Positions 42,365-54,113 of a DNA stretch of 64,000 nt are shown piece by piece. Source of the stretch: Cryptomeria japonica (lineage: Eukaryota; Streptophyta; Pinopsida; Cupressales; Cupressaceae); the NCBI RefSeq assembly GCF_030272615.1, contig NC_081414.1, forward strand, positions 770,293,653-770,357,652. Direction: 5' to 3'. The position numbers were made by a program, and so were the translations under genes. The notes below the pieces were generated by a model. The model did no database searches. It was not told the origin of the DNA and saw only the letters and a program-made list of their open reading frames with translations. The first letter of the stretch is position 1. Each line of letters opens with the position of its first letter.

Positions 42365-45300
42365 AGATAATATCCTAGAATATTAGAGGGCTGAACGCAC
42401 CTCATAAGAAGGATGTGTTACAGAACATCATCAGAGATCATAAACTGGATGTAGTCCTTGTTCAGGAAACCAAGATGTCTAAAGAAAAAGTTGAAAAGAT
42501 TAGAATTTTCAAAGAAAATGGAGTCATAGGATCAAACTCGGAAGGAGCTTCTAGAGGAATTGTGATTTTTTGGAACCAAAAATCCATTACTGGAAAGGAA
42601 ATCATCTTTGCTACTAACAGGATCTTTGTTAAGCTTGAGCATATTAAGGACAACTTTGTCTGGGTGTTATCTAATGTCTATGCACCTAATACCAAATCTG
42701 GGAGAGCCAAATATTGGAAAAGCCTTGTAGCTGACAGACTCCAGTTTGCTGATCAAAGCTAGATTATTATGGGAGACTTCAATACCCCACTCAAAGATGA
42801 AGAAAAGATGGGAGGTATCCCCTTACATCTTGATGGGAAACAAGACCTTATGGACTTCATTAACGACCAAGCTCTCATTGATGTGGATCTCTAGGGCATC
42901 AACTTCACCCGAACCAATAGAAGAACCAGAGCTGACCTAATTCAAGTCAAGCTTGATAGAGCTTTAATTTCTCCTGAGTGGCTTTCTAAGTATAATTGTT
43001 CCCTCACCTTTGTTATCAAAATTGGTTCAAACCATTACGCCATCTCCTTTACTGCAAACTCTTTTTCGATAAAGAGAAACTTCCCTTTCAGATTCAAAAA
43101 AGATTGGCTCTCCCATCCTTCTCTAGAAGCCTACATAGCTGAATGGTGGAACTCTGAAGTGGATGGCAAAACTTTTTTTAGAATCGCCAAAAAGCTCAAT
43201 ATCATAAAAGCCAAAACTAAATCCTGGAACAAAGAGTTTTTTGGGGACATATTCAAGAACAAAATTCAAGTCAAAGAAGAAATAAAGTATATTTAGGATA
43301 GAATCCAAGAGGTGGGGTTGACCAAAGATCTTAGGATGGCTGAAAATGATCTTTTATCTAAATACCATTCCATCATTTCTAATGAAGAGACTTTCTGGAG
43401 ACAAAGATCTAGAGCTTTGTTTCTGAAGGAAGGTGATAAAAATACCCGCTCATTTCACCATACTGTTCTTAAGCATAGGGAAGCCAACATAATATCCAAA
43501 CTAAATTGCAATAAAGGCATCTTAACAGAGGACTGTGACACAAGGAAGGAAGCTCTCAAGCACTTCAGTTCCCTGTTGGGTGATGCGGATATCCTGGATT
43601 TCAGCAAGCAAAATACCCTTTTACAAGCTATCCCTCCTATCCTATTAGAAGCTGACAACCACCTTTTATCCCGCATCCCCTCTAATCTAGAAATCAGAAA
43701 GGCGGTGTTCTCCTTTCAGGGTGATAAATCCCTTGGTCCAGATGGCTTCCCCATGTTCTTCTTCCAAAACTTCTGGCACATAGTGGAGGCTGACATATGC
43801 AATGGTGTTTAGGAATTCTTTGGCTCTAGAAGACTCCTAAAGGAACTGAATGCTACCTTCATTGTCCTAATCCCAAATATCCCTGGAGATGATTCTCTTA
43901 ACAAGTTTAGACCCATCAGCCTGTGTAACTCTATCTATAAGATCTTATCTAAGGTTCTGACTTCCAGGTTATTGGAAATTCTTCCAAGGATTATATTTGT
44001 CCAACAGAATGGCTTTGTCCCCAAAAGACAGATTTTGGACTCCATCATTTCTGTTCATGAAAACATTCAGTCCCTGAAAGTGGCGAATAACCAGGGATTC
44101 TTCTTAAAGTTAGACATGGCTAAAGCTTTTGATAGAGTGAACTGGCAGTTTCTCCTTAGGATCATGAAAGTGTTTGGTTTTGGGGACAAAGTTATTCAGC
44201 TCTGCTCTCAACTTATGGAAACCTCCTCCTTTGCTGTTATTGTCAATGGCTCCCCATCCAGTTTCTTCAAAAGCTCTAGAGGTCTCAGACAGGGGGACCC
44301 CATAGCCCCCATCCTGTTTTCTATTCTTGCTGAATGCCTAGGAAGGTTCATCCTTAAAAATGTGGAAGATGGCAATCTTAAGGGCCTAAAACCTTCTTCT
44401 TCCAATGTTGTCTGTTCTCATGAACAATTCGTTGATGACTCTATCACCATGGGGGAAGCCACCATCATGGAAGCTAAAAATATGAAGATTATTCTGAACA
44501 CCTATGAATCTACCTCTGGCCAAAAAATCAACTGGGATAAAAGCTCTCTTTTTTTCATCAACACCCTAGCTCAAAGGCAAATAAGGATTGGCAGGATCCT
44601 GGGCTGCAACATCATTGAGTTTCCCTCTACCTGTTTGGGGCTTCCTCTGTGTCTCAAGCCTGAGGATTCCTTTTGGAACAAGCTAATTGACAGAATCAAC
44701 TTGAAACTTGCTGGTTGGAAAGGGGCCATCCTAAGTCAAGTAGGAAAAATCACTCTGCTCAAACCCACTCTCCAAAATCTTCCTGTGTATGCTCTTAGCT
44801 TGTTCAAAATCCCCTCAAAGTTTGCGGAAGCCATTGAAAAAATCCAAAAAAAGTTCCTTTGGTCGGGAGTGGAAGATGAAAATAGAATCCCCCTTATTGC
44901 CTAGAATAAAATTTTCTCCCCTAAGGCCTCTGGTGGGCTGGGCATAAGGAACATTGGTACTATGAATAAAGCTTTACTAGCCAAACAAATATGGAGAAAG
45001 GAGAAGAAAGAGAATGGAACTCTATCTGGGAAAACAAATATCTCTATATGCAACCTTCTAAGGAAGAATTCTTTGACAACTCTTTTAATGTTGAAGGATC
45101 TGCCATATGGAATGCTGTGCAATCAGCTAAAAGCTCGGCTGCTGCTAGCAGAACTTGGAACCTTGGAGATGGGAGGAGAATAAGATTTTGGGAATATAAA
45201 TGGATCCTGGATAAACCTTTGGAGGAAATCCCAATCATTAAAGATTGGAAAGACCGATTCAAAAGCAGGTATGAAGAAATGGTAAGAGACTACTGGAGAA

Positions 45301-46538
45301 ATGGGAAATGGATTGACTTTAGCCATCAGTGTCCGGGACTCAAGTTCCTTCAAATAGCTCTCTCTGCCAAAATCCCTAGAGACAATAAAGATGACAGATT
45401 GATATGGAGGGAAACTCTGGATGGGAAATACTCTGTTTCCTCTGCAGTGGCTATCCACAGTGCCATGATGGAAGAAATTCCCATCTAGGCTAAAGTCTGG
45501 AACAAGAAGTTAGTTCCTAAGGTCAATATCTTCTTCTAGATTTTCATCCAAAATAAGGTATTAACCCTCAACAATCTTCATAAAAGAGGCATTATTTTTC
45601 CTAACAGGTGTTCTCTTTGTTGCAGGGAAGAAGAGATAGCTTGGCATATTCTCAATCAATGTACTTTTAGTTAGGATATCTGGAAAATCATCCTCTCTAG
45701 ATGGAACCTAAGTTGGGTCTTCCCGAACTCTATTGGTGACACCTGGCTTCAATGGAATTGCCCTAATTCTAATCCTAAAATTGTGGAGACCTAGAAACTT
45801 ACTCTACCGATTGTTATTTGGAATATCTGGAAAGAGCACAACAATAGGATTTTTAGGGATAAAAGGGCTTTTCCTGAAGTGGTTGTAGATAAAATCTTTA
45901 GGAGTATCTTTGAAATCCTCTACTTCACTGATCAGGGACCAGCTGCTAAAGATGATTTCAAAGATAGGTGGAACCTTTCTACTACTACCACCAGCAAGGA
46001 GACTGGAAGAGAAGGTCTAGTCTGGTGTTTCCCCCCGTAGGGATGGATTAAGGCTAACTTTGATGGGGCCTCTAAAGGGAATCCAGGTAAAGCTGGATAT
46101 GGGGGCATTGTCAATAATTTTGGTGGAAGTTGTCTCAAGGCGGTGGCTGGTCCTCTGGGGAATCAAACTAGACATTTTGTTGAAGCCTCTGCAGCCTTGA
46201 ATACCTTAATTATTGCCAAAAGTCTAAATTATGATAAAATATGGCTTGAGGGAGATTCACTCAATATCATAAAGTGCCTAAAAGGGGAATCGGAGCCTTC
46301 TTGGTCTATTGAAAATATCATCATGAAAGCTAGGGAGATCATTTCGAGTTTCAAAGAAATCATTATTCAACATGCCTTCAGAGAGAAAACTAGCGTGGTA
46401 GATTGCTTAGTGAACATTGGATTTAACTCTAACTCCCAAATGATTTGGCACGAGGAGGATCTCAATTTAAACATCAAAGAGTTCATCAGAAAGGACCGTT
46501 ATACAGGGAGAGAAGGACAATTTAATCATGACAAGTAA
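42361..46538 (+). pseudogene. LINE ORF2 (endonuclease, reverse transcriptase, RNase H)
   Basis: ATG 42361 overlaps the ORF1 stop (ATGA). The endonuclease shows NIRGLNAPHKK, QETKM and MGDFN; the usual SDH motif near 43028 reads SNH. RT: GPDGFPMFFFQNFW, RPISLCNSIYKI, QNGFVPKRQILDS, LKLDMAKAFDRVNW (catalytic Asp), SRGLRQGDPIAP, and FVDD (about 44430) as catalytic box. A zinc-finger region (NRCSLCCREEEIAWHIL) and an RNase H domain follow (NFDGASKGNPGKAGYGG, VEASA, EGDS, VVDCL), with the acidic residues kept. Eleven in-frame stops, all TAG; one frameshift near 44990-45010. It nicks target DNA and copies LINE RNA there. Confidence 0.88.
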
Positions 46539-48465
46539 AAAGAATCATTTATGTCTTGCTGGAAAGGCCATCATTACATGGCGTCATGACAGATCCTTTA
46601 TTATTTCTAATAAAGTGTCGCACGCTTTGTGGGTTACCTAGCTCAAAAACTTTAGCAACATCGGAAAAGAAGATGATAACTTGCAGAGAAATAGAGCAAA
46701 CAACCCATATCTAAAGATGGGAGGAGACCTAAGGCGGGAAGAACCAGACAATACATCAACTTGGAAAGCGATGCCTAAAGTCTGGGTGAAATTGGAGAAG
46801 GGCTCTCTTACTAGCTTCTTAGAGAAACTTGAGGACTATGACAAAGGTAGGGTTAACTTAACTATTTCCAAGATTTCTGAAAACTGGTCTAATGGCTCTT
46901 TTAAACTTTATGGTGTTAAGTTTAAGTTGGATGCTAGGCTCATTTCCACTGTGACCGGAATGCCCCACTCTAGGCATAATTTCTTCTGACAATGTGGTTA
47001 ACCTATTCCCACGAAAAGAGAAGGGCTCTCTTACCAGCTTCATGGAGAAACTTGAGGACTATGACAAAGGTAGGGTTAACTTAGTTGTTTCCAAGATTTC
47101 TAAAAACTGGTCTAATGGCTCTTTTAAACTTTATGGTGTTAAGTTTAAGTTGGATGCTGGGCTCATTTCCACTATGACTAGAATGCCCCACTCTAGGCAT
47201 AATTTCTCTCCAACAACAAGGTTAACCTATTCCCGTGAAAAGAGAAAGAGAGAGCTAAAATTGGCAAGGCTACTAGGGGCTACTATGAAGCTGCAAACAT
47301 CAAGAAGTTGTGGGGCTGGGTTCTGAATGCAATTATGGAGTACATCACGGTTGAAGGCCATTTTTCTAGGGCCCACACCTACCACTTCATGCTCTTAAAC
47401 CATTTCAGACACGACAAAAAGGTGTCCCTATCATACTACCTCTTTCGGTCCCTCTCTAGGTCCCTCAACAAACACAAGACTAACCCTTCCAGCCTAATTC
47501 TCCACTACAGGCTTGTGCTGCTCATCTATCAGCATTGCAAAACCCTCACCCTACTGGAGAATAAGAGGATTTCCGCCTCTCCGAGCAAGAGAAAGATGGA
47601 AGAGGGAGAAACTAGCAAGGAGAAGGCGTCCTCCAGCAAAAAAAGGAAAAGCATCCCTGGGTTGGAAATAGAGGACATTGTGAAGGAAAGTAGTGGTATG
47701 GAGACGGACGACTCCAATGGTGAAGATAGCTGGAAAGATGAGGAGCTAGGCAATGAGGAAGAAAGCAGCAAAAATGAGCCTAGTCAAGAAAGCCCTACCC
47801 TCAACAAACACCCTGGTAAGGACAACAACCATCTGATGGAAGAAGCAGAACCCAAGGATAATGAGGAAACCAGAGGGAACTCCGAGAAGGAAATGAACAA
47901 AGACTCTGAGAAGGACCTGACTGAGGATAGGGATAGCAAGGTCAAGGAAAATGCTAGTAAAGGGCTTATCTTGGATAACCTCAAGAAGCTCTCTAAGGCC
48001 AGAATGGATTTCAATAGATGGACCTACGAGACCCTAAAAAAATTGGACAAGAAAGGGATTAAAATGGATGAAAAGAGGGAGGATGAAAATAGAGAGCAGA
48101 TTAATTGGAAGCAGGAAATGGAGAATAAGGTAAAATCGCTGGAAGAGGGAAAAGAAGCGATGAAAAATCTGATGGGAGTTATCCCAAGTATCCTCTCTGT
48201 TGTCATTAAAAACCTGGAGGACATCGCCAAGGTCGTTGATCACACCTGCACTCCTAAACTGGTCATGGATCTTGACCTAGAAGAAGAGACCATCCAGACT
48301 GGAAGTGGTGATGCTAATTCGATGGGCGGTACTGCGAAGAGAACCAGGGCCAGTATCAAGAAAGATGTGGCTGCCTCAGCAAAGGATCCCCCCAACTTCA
48401 AAGACAACATCAAAGAGCTAAATGATATCAGCAACACCCTGGCTAAAGCCCTGGAAAAAATCTGA
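46528..48465 (+). pseudogene. LINE ORF3, accessory ORF with a plant-transposon-type domain
   Basis: ATG 46528 lies within the last codons of ORF2 (stop 46536-46538), in another frame. The product opens MTSKKNHLCLAGKAIITWRH. Then come MPKVWVKLEKGSLTSFLEKL, LYGVKFKLDARLISTVTGMP, LWGWVLNAIMEYITVEGHFS and SLSYYLFRSLSRSLNKHK, resembling the putative plant transposon protein domain seen in many unclassified plant ORFs. The C-terminal half (47590-48465) is Lys/Glu-rich with coiled-coil character (KQEMENKVKSLEEGKEAM) and basic, nuclear-signal-like clusters (SSKKRKSIPG). A TAG at 46639-46641 and a 223-bp tandem duplication (46795-47239) break it. Without the duplication it is about 570 codons. Function unknown. 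Confidence 0.7.
46795..47239 (+). repeat. 223-bp tandem duplication inside LINE ORF3
   Basis: Two copies (46795-47017 and 47018-47239), both beginning GAGAAGGGCTCTCTTAC. The repeat length is not a multiple of three, so it shifts the ORF3 frame. It encodes the LTSFLEKLEDYDKGRVNL to HSRHNF segment twice. Confidence 0.8.
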
Positions 48466-48633
48466 TTGTTGGAAGGCTTGCTGGCTTTTTGGGGCTTTTT
48501 TGGGTTTTCTTCGGTTTTCGCTGGTTTTTTTGTGGTTTCTGTTCTTTTCTGTCTCTTGTAGCTTTGTTGTTTAAGTTCTGCTTGTAAAGGATTTCGGGCC
48601 CCTTCAAAACCTACTTTTTCCTTAATAAAAAAT
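48466..48633 (+). other. 3' UTR and A-rich tail of the LINE
   Basis: A T/G-rich stretch (TTTTTGGGGC, TTTTCGCTGG, TTTTTTTGTGG) is followed by GGATTTCGGGCCCCTTCAAA and AATAAAAAAT just before the right target duplication. This resembles plant L1 3' ends. Confidence 0.65.
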
Positions 48634-48644
48634 AATGCAACAAA
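48634..48644 (+). repeat. Target-site duplication of the LINE, right copy
   Basis: AATGCAACAAA, identical to 40686-40696. Confidence 0.75.
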
Positions 48645-51400
48645 CAAATGAAACCCTTGATCCCATTTTCTTAAAAGAAGATAAAATCGCACACAAGAGA
48701 GTAAAGATTAGGAAAATATATTTGCATTAATATCATAAGCTATCTTTTATCAGATGATAGCCAACAAATTCAAGTATAGAATAACCCACTTGAAAAAGGG
48801 AACTTGCAACTATTCTATTATTTTTTTGCTTTGCAAAATAACATTACAGTCCTTGTTATTTCCTATGACTCTCTAGAACTACCTATAACCTAACCCTACA
48901 GAAAAGATCTATTTTACAGAGATCCTTCTCACAAAATTTGAACCGTAACTAATGCCCTTGAATTCCCTTTTATAGAAGACAAGGGAGTGACAAGCTTCAA
49001 GCCAAAAGACACTTGTTAACAATAGATTCAAACCTTAGAGGTTGTACACAATTCTATTATAAAATATTTTTATCCACATGTTGATGCCCATGATGAAGTG
49101 AAACCAAAATCCTCAACCAATTTTTGGTAAAAAGAAAAACACATAAGCCACACCGATATCACCCTGACACTCCCGAATGGACCCCTAGATGCTTACTTTG
49201 TTCCATAACATTTCTCTTCTTGAAAAGGAAAATAGATCCCGACATGTAACAAAACTTTCCCACCAAAATGGAGGAAAGTCTCCAACCTTTATGCCCCAGA
49301 TCAGAGAAAATGGAAAGAGGAACTTGGAAGTAAATAGGATTTGTTGAAAAGGCATTGCAACTTCCATGTTGCTACAAAGATGACTGGTTTCCAATCCTAC
49401 CTTGAACAAATCCTTCTTTTAGTTCCCCATGAGCTCCCTCTTGGAACACTCTGCCAACAAAAAGAAGAGTAAGAGCGGGGAATAGGCCCAAGGTGACTTT
49501 TCTTGAAAAGAAAAGGATTTCATACCCCCTCTGGCAATCCCCTAATCTTTCACAACTCCTCTTGCAATGAACAATATCATACCAGAGAAAGATCATCCAT
49601 CCAGTGTCACAAAATATGAAATGACTCCATCCATAATTCTGTTCAAACAAAATCCTCTCACTGATGAAGAATTGTTCTCAGAAAATAAATAAGCTTGTAT
49701 ATGTTTCTACCCATTTTATCATCTGCCTAGTGAATATATAATCAGAATTTCTTTCAATGTGGTGGTGCTAACCCATGTGAAGAATCATCATCCTAATATC
49801 TTATGCTCACCTTTTCAGCTATGAATTTCAGCAATCATGCCTACAACTAAAGACATCACCATCTTCTAGGCCATCACTCTATTTCCACCTGCATGTGTTC
49901 ACCTTACATGAATGATTTTATTTTCATCTTATTCCTTTCTTAGTGTATAGTCTTCTACTTTAGGATCTCTTCCAATAGAAAAATCTTTGAATTCGTCAGA
50001 GAACTCATGATCCATCACACTTGAACTGGAAGCTTATCCAAATCCTTTCACATCTCTGGGCTATCATCTTTGACTGTCTAATCAATCCTAAATCGATAAG
50101 TCTGAATCCCGTTCATTCAGCCTTTTCTTGTGAGCTACGAGTGGTACCTCCAAAATCCATCCTAACTTCTCATTTGAAACTCAATGACAAATCTTATCCA
50201 ACTTGGCAAATCTAATGGTTATTTCTTGCCGACTTAGGACTTTGACTTTCTATCTGTATCCGTGGACCCACAAAATCATGACTAAATGATGGCATATCAT
50301 CCTTTGACCAAACTTTGTTAGCAACCTCTCCATAGGTCTTCCTGATCAGCCTGGAACATGTGACATCATCTTGTGATTCCGTGGTCCATAATCTTCGTGC
50401 AACTTTCATCACGAGAACACGAGGGTCGTCTGATTTGTTCAATCTTTACCGCTTTGCTTACTACCTATTAACTCTTCTAGGATTTAAAATTCAAGCACCT
50501 TTTACCTCAGGATAAAACACCTCAATTCATTTTGAGCATGTGCAAATTGATGGGATTGTTGGTAGATCGACCTTTACCGCTTGCAAACCGGTAACAAAAT
50601 GCTTTCGACCAGTTACACTGCTAACCCTGCTAGTTTCTGCCGATAACACATGGCACAATCTCGCGATGCCGTAGTCATTAAAATCATCACATCTTTGATC
50701 ATGGGGAAGCACTAGCCATTGGATCCATCATGTCTTTAGAAAATGGTTGGAGTACTTAGGATCCTTCGGACTTTAAGAAAATACAAGCACGAGCATAAAT
50801 ATTTTAAAAGGAGACCAATAATAGGAATGTCATGTGCATGACTTAGGGAAATTATTATTTCACAAACCGGTTGATCATCACTTAATGCTTAGGAAATAAG
50901 ATGGTCTCGCTCATGGAAAGAGTACCCATGACTTCAAGTGGGAAAAAATTAACAACATAATATATCATTGCTAGGGTTTTCTTCACAAAATGTAAGAAGT
51001 TTTGATAAACCCTAAACCGTAGACCTTGAATCTTTCATAGAGGATACAAGTAAAACCTGAAAATCAATGTTTTGAGGTCAAAAATTGAAAATTTCATGCA
51101 ATCAATTTTTAGAGCTATTAGTGGCTCTAGTTGGGGACACTCATTTAACAAGAATGAACTGAGAGACCAGAATATTTGAGTGAAGCAGACCAACTATAGG
51201 GCAGACCAAAAAGAAATTACCTGGACAGGGTAACTTCAACATAAAAGAAACTACACTATCAAAGCAAACCTAACTAATGATCATGGATAACAACTACTTT
51301 AAGAAAAGTAGAACCTCAAAAATTTTCCATGAACATGCAATTTAAGAGGGAATTTATTTATAGATCTATTGGGCACACAGTCAGAAAAAACTTACTCTAC
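48645..51400. other. Unassigned AT-rich stretch
   Basis: I find no credible gene, RNA gene or LTR terminus here. The ORFs present are short and of random composition. It may contain the 3' LTR of element F, whose coding part ends near 51400, but I could not match it to the short piece of F LTR visible at the right end of the window. Confidence 0.3.
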
Positions 51401-52957
51401 CCCCAAAATCTTTGTGGCCTCCAGGATCAAACCACATATGATGGCCCAATTCCATCAACCAATGTCATTCAATATTTTCCTCTGTCAAAAATATAGTTAT
51501 GATCATGCTGCATTTTGAACAATCTATATCTATCATAACCATATTTTTTCTTACTCTGCATATTATAAAAAGCTTGAATTTGAATGTAATGTCCATTCAC
51601 CTGAACCTTGCCATCTAGCTTTGTATGACATGCAGAATCCAAAATCACATCTGAGATGGAGATGAGTTGATAAAACCACTCAACAGATCTCATCTTTTCC
51701 TCAACAAGCTGAAAAGAGAAGATAAAAAATTCATACTTTGTTATGCAACCACCATCATAGAAATCACTTTCTTCTTCTGCTTCCACCCTTGTATCATGCT
51801 TATTATTAAAAAAAAATTTGCAAACATAGTGCAAACTCATTTCAAAGGTCAAAAAGAAGTCTCTCATATACTGGCTCATTCAATATAGTAACACTTTTAC
51901 AAACATCCATACCAAAATAGTCAATATCTGAAAATCATTCTAATTCACTTCCATTTTTTATTGTTGTGGCTAGTATCTTCTGATCAACTTTGTGTACATT
52001 TCGATCACTACATGATGAAAAAATGTCATCATTTACCCTTTCAACAATGTTATCTTCATGTAACATAAAAGATTCCAATTTTGGCTTCAAAATGTCATGT
52101 GGAGCAACAAGACAACAATCTCCTTCTTTTATTTTAGAACCTTGGTCAATATCAACAAACTCCACACTCTCATTTTCAATGATGGTATTTGTATCATCAA
52201 AGAGGAGATCATCCTAACATTTACTAATCATAAATGCTTCCAGGTCAATTTCATAGAAGTCCCTCGGAAGATCAAGACAACTGCTTCTAGCATAATCTTT
52301 TTCGTCTTATTCAAACTCCCAGTCTTCAAATGAAGTTAACTCTTTGCATAAAACTAGTTTATTATAAGGTTGATCCTTAGACTGGTTTAATATGACTTCC
52401 TCATTATTTACACATACCACACAATTGTATATCTCACTAATCTTATCAACTAAAACTGATGGTATCTCATCATCTCAATTTTCATTATCATATACAACTA
52501 TTTCCTGGGAGACTAAATTCATATCATCAAAATCATGCAGACTTACATCCATTTTAGACATAAAAATTTACAATTCTTCACACTCACTATCAGATCTATC
52601 TTAAACACAAGACTACAAACTAATTCCATGCGAGGTACTCTTCCTAGAGAAATTACTGTTGTTGTCCTTCAATAAAGTGATTGACACCATGTCTATCTCT
52701 ACATCTAATATGTCAGATACTTTCTCATTAGCCTCTTCTTCATCAATATGAGGAATAACCACTCTCTGGGACAAGTTCTCTTCACTCATATTTTTGTTCA
52801 AATCATAATCAGGAATAGGGCTAATGTGACTAGTGAGGATATAAAGTTCTTGACATGGTTCTTTAGTTTCGGATTCATGCTTTGCTTCAAACCCTAACAT
52901 CTTAGGATAACATACCCTTATAGATAGATAACCCTTGGGGATTCCATACTTCAAGTT
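51400..52957 (-). pseudogene. Element F, C-terminal part of gag ORF and acidic tail
   Basis: On the minus strand this continues the gag frame cut by element E: NLKYGIPKGYLSIRV, then PCQELYILTSHISPIPDY. A long Asp/Glu-rich, low-complexity region follows in the same frame to about 51935, with five or so in-frame stops (GSKIKEGDCCLVAPHDILKP is a recognisable block). A shift near 51880 leads to a second frame: MSQYMRDFFLTFEMSLHYVC, VEWFYQLISISDVILDSACH, SKKKYGYDRYRLFKMQHDHN (stop 51469). Further on, WFDPGGHKDFGGRV is readable near 51400-51445. I recognise no protease or RT. Probably a non-autonomous gag-type element. Confidence 0.55.
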
Positions 52958-52962
52958 GTTCT

Positions 52963-54113
52963 TGCAATACCCTAAAAATGGTCATCTAAACCATGAGCCC
53001 CTAATCTCGGCAACATCACCAAGGTCCTAACCAAAGGCAATTAAATAAATCTTGAAAACACAATTAATTTCTAAAATCATCAATGTCACATAGAAAAATT
53101 AATCACTCAATATTAATTAAATATTTATTTAATTAATTAAATTATTCCAAGTAAATCATTTTAAACAATTATCTTATTTATTTCAATTAAATATCTTTTG
53201 CATATTTAATTAAATAAATCAATTTGCCATTAAATCATGAAAAAGAGGAATTAATTTGAAAAATAAATTAAAATTGCCATAAATCTTCAAAAAAGGAAAC
53301 AAATCAAGAAAGAGGAATTGGAAATTATGAGCATAAATCTTTAAAAAAGGAAACAAATAAAAAATAAAATTAATTGAAAAAAAGGAATTAAAATTTGAGA
53401 AAAGAAATCAAATGGCGATAATCTTGAAAATCAAATAAAAAATTAAAAAATCTCAGAAAAACAATTAAAACAATTAAATCTCAAAATTGAATGAAATAGA
53501 GAATAAATCAAATTTTTCTGATTTTATCTTAATTTTAGTTCAATTTCCTTTAAAACTAAGAAAAGCAGCCAATCACATCAATTCACCTGGATTGTGCTTT
53601 CTCTTGGAAAATCTTGACCGCTCATCATCATTTGATCTTAGCCATTGGTTTCTTTCTAAATTTTCTATAAATTCAAGCTCTCATCTCCTAATCAAGGATC
53701 TTGGAGAATATATTGTTATTATAATGTTTTTGCTCTAGGTTCATTGATATTTGTGCATTCAGATATTCATATATCAATTATTGAATACATATTTAGATCA
53801 TTTATCTCATTTATTTCTTAAATCATGCTAGATTAAATCTTGCAAATCATGTATTCATCTAGCTTAAATCTTGCATTCATTTAGCTCAATCTTATGCTCA
53901 TATAGATAAAAATCCTTCATTTAGTTCTTGTCTAGTCACTGGATAGCTTAGCAATCTGAGAGCAATCTAAACTCACATCTACTAGAAGCAAATAAGCCGA
54001 CTTGCAATGGATTTTGTTTTGTCATTTTTTATTAACTAATCCATGCAAATAATGGTTTATTGAAGTGTTGTGTCTCACAACTTGCAGATAGCAATTCACT
54101 TTTCACACATACA
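52963..54113 (+). repeat. 5' LTR of element E
   Basis: About 1,151 bp. It starts TGCAATACCC (TGTAATACCC in the other LTR) and ends CACACATACA. It contains an extremely AT-rich stretch with TTAATTAAATATTT-type palindromes (about 53105-53215) and a TATA box TATAAAT at 53666-53672. Confidence 0.85.
53666..53672 (+). promoter_or_regulatory. Candidate TATA box of the element E 5' LTR
   Basis: TATAAAT, kept at the same place in the 3' LTR (62473-62479), about 700 bp into the LTR. Confidence 0.4.

Larger units (their letters stand above)
40697..48633 (+). mobile_element. L1-type LINE with three ORFs
   Basis: This 7.9-kb non-LTR retrotransposon is flanked by an 11-bp direct repeat, AATGCAACAAA (40686-40696 and 48634-48644). 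ORF1, ORF2 and a further ORF3 follow each other without gaps: ORF1 ends in ATGA, which contains the ORF2 start, and ORF3 starts inside the end of ORF2. The 3' UTR ends in a short A-rich tail (AATAAAAAAT). Nearly full-length; the 5' UTR visible is only 22 bp. The order endonuclease, RT, zinc finger, RNase H matches plant L1 elements. Decay: stops almost all TAG, two frameshifts in ORF1/ORF2 and a tandem duplication in ORF3. Confidence 0.88.

Noticed and set aside
42462-45458. Minus-strand ORFs of 60-111 codons
   Set aside because: Shadows of LINE ORF2.
47529-48243. Ser/Leu-rich minus-strand ORFs
   Set aside because: Antisense shadows of the Lys/Glu-rich tail of LINE ORF3.
50212-50442. 76-codon minus-strand ORF
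   Set aside because: Isolated, no recognisable motif, and no supporting context.
48645-51400. Possible host gene between the LINE and element F
   Set aside because: Only short frames without domain signatures; no convincing splice-linked exon pattern could be read by eye.
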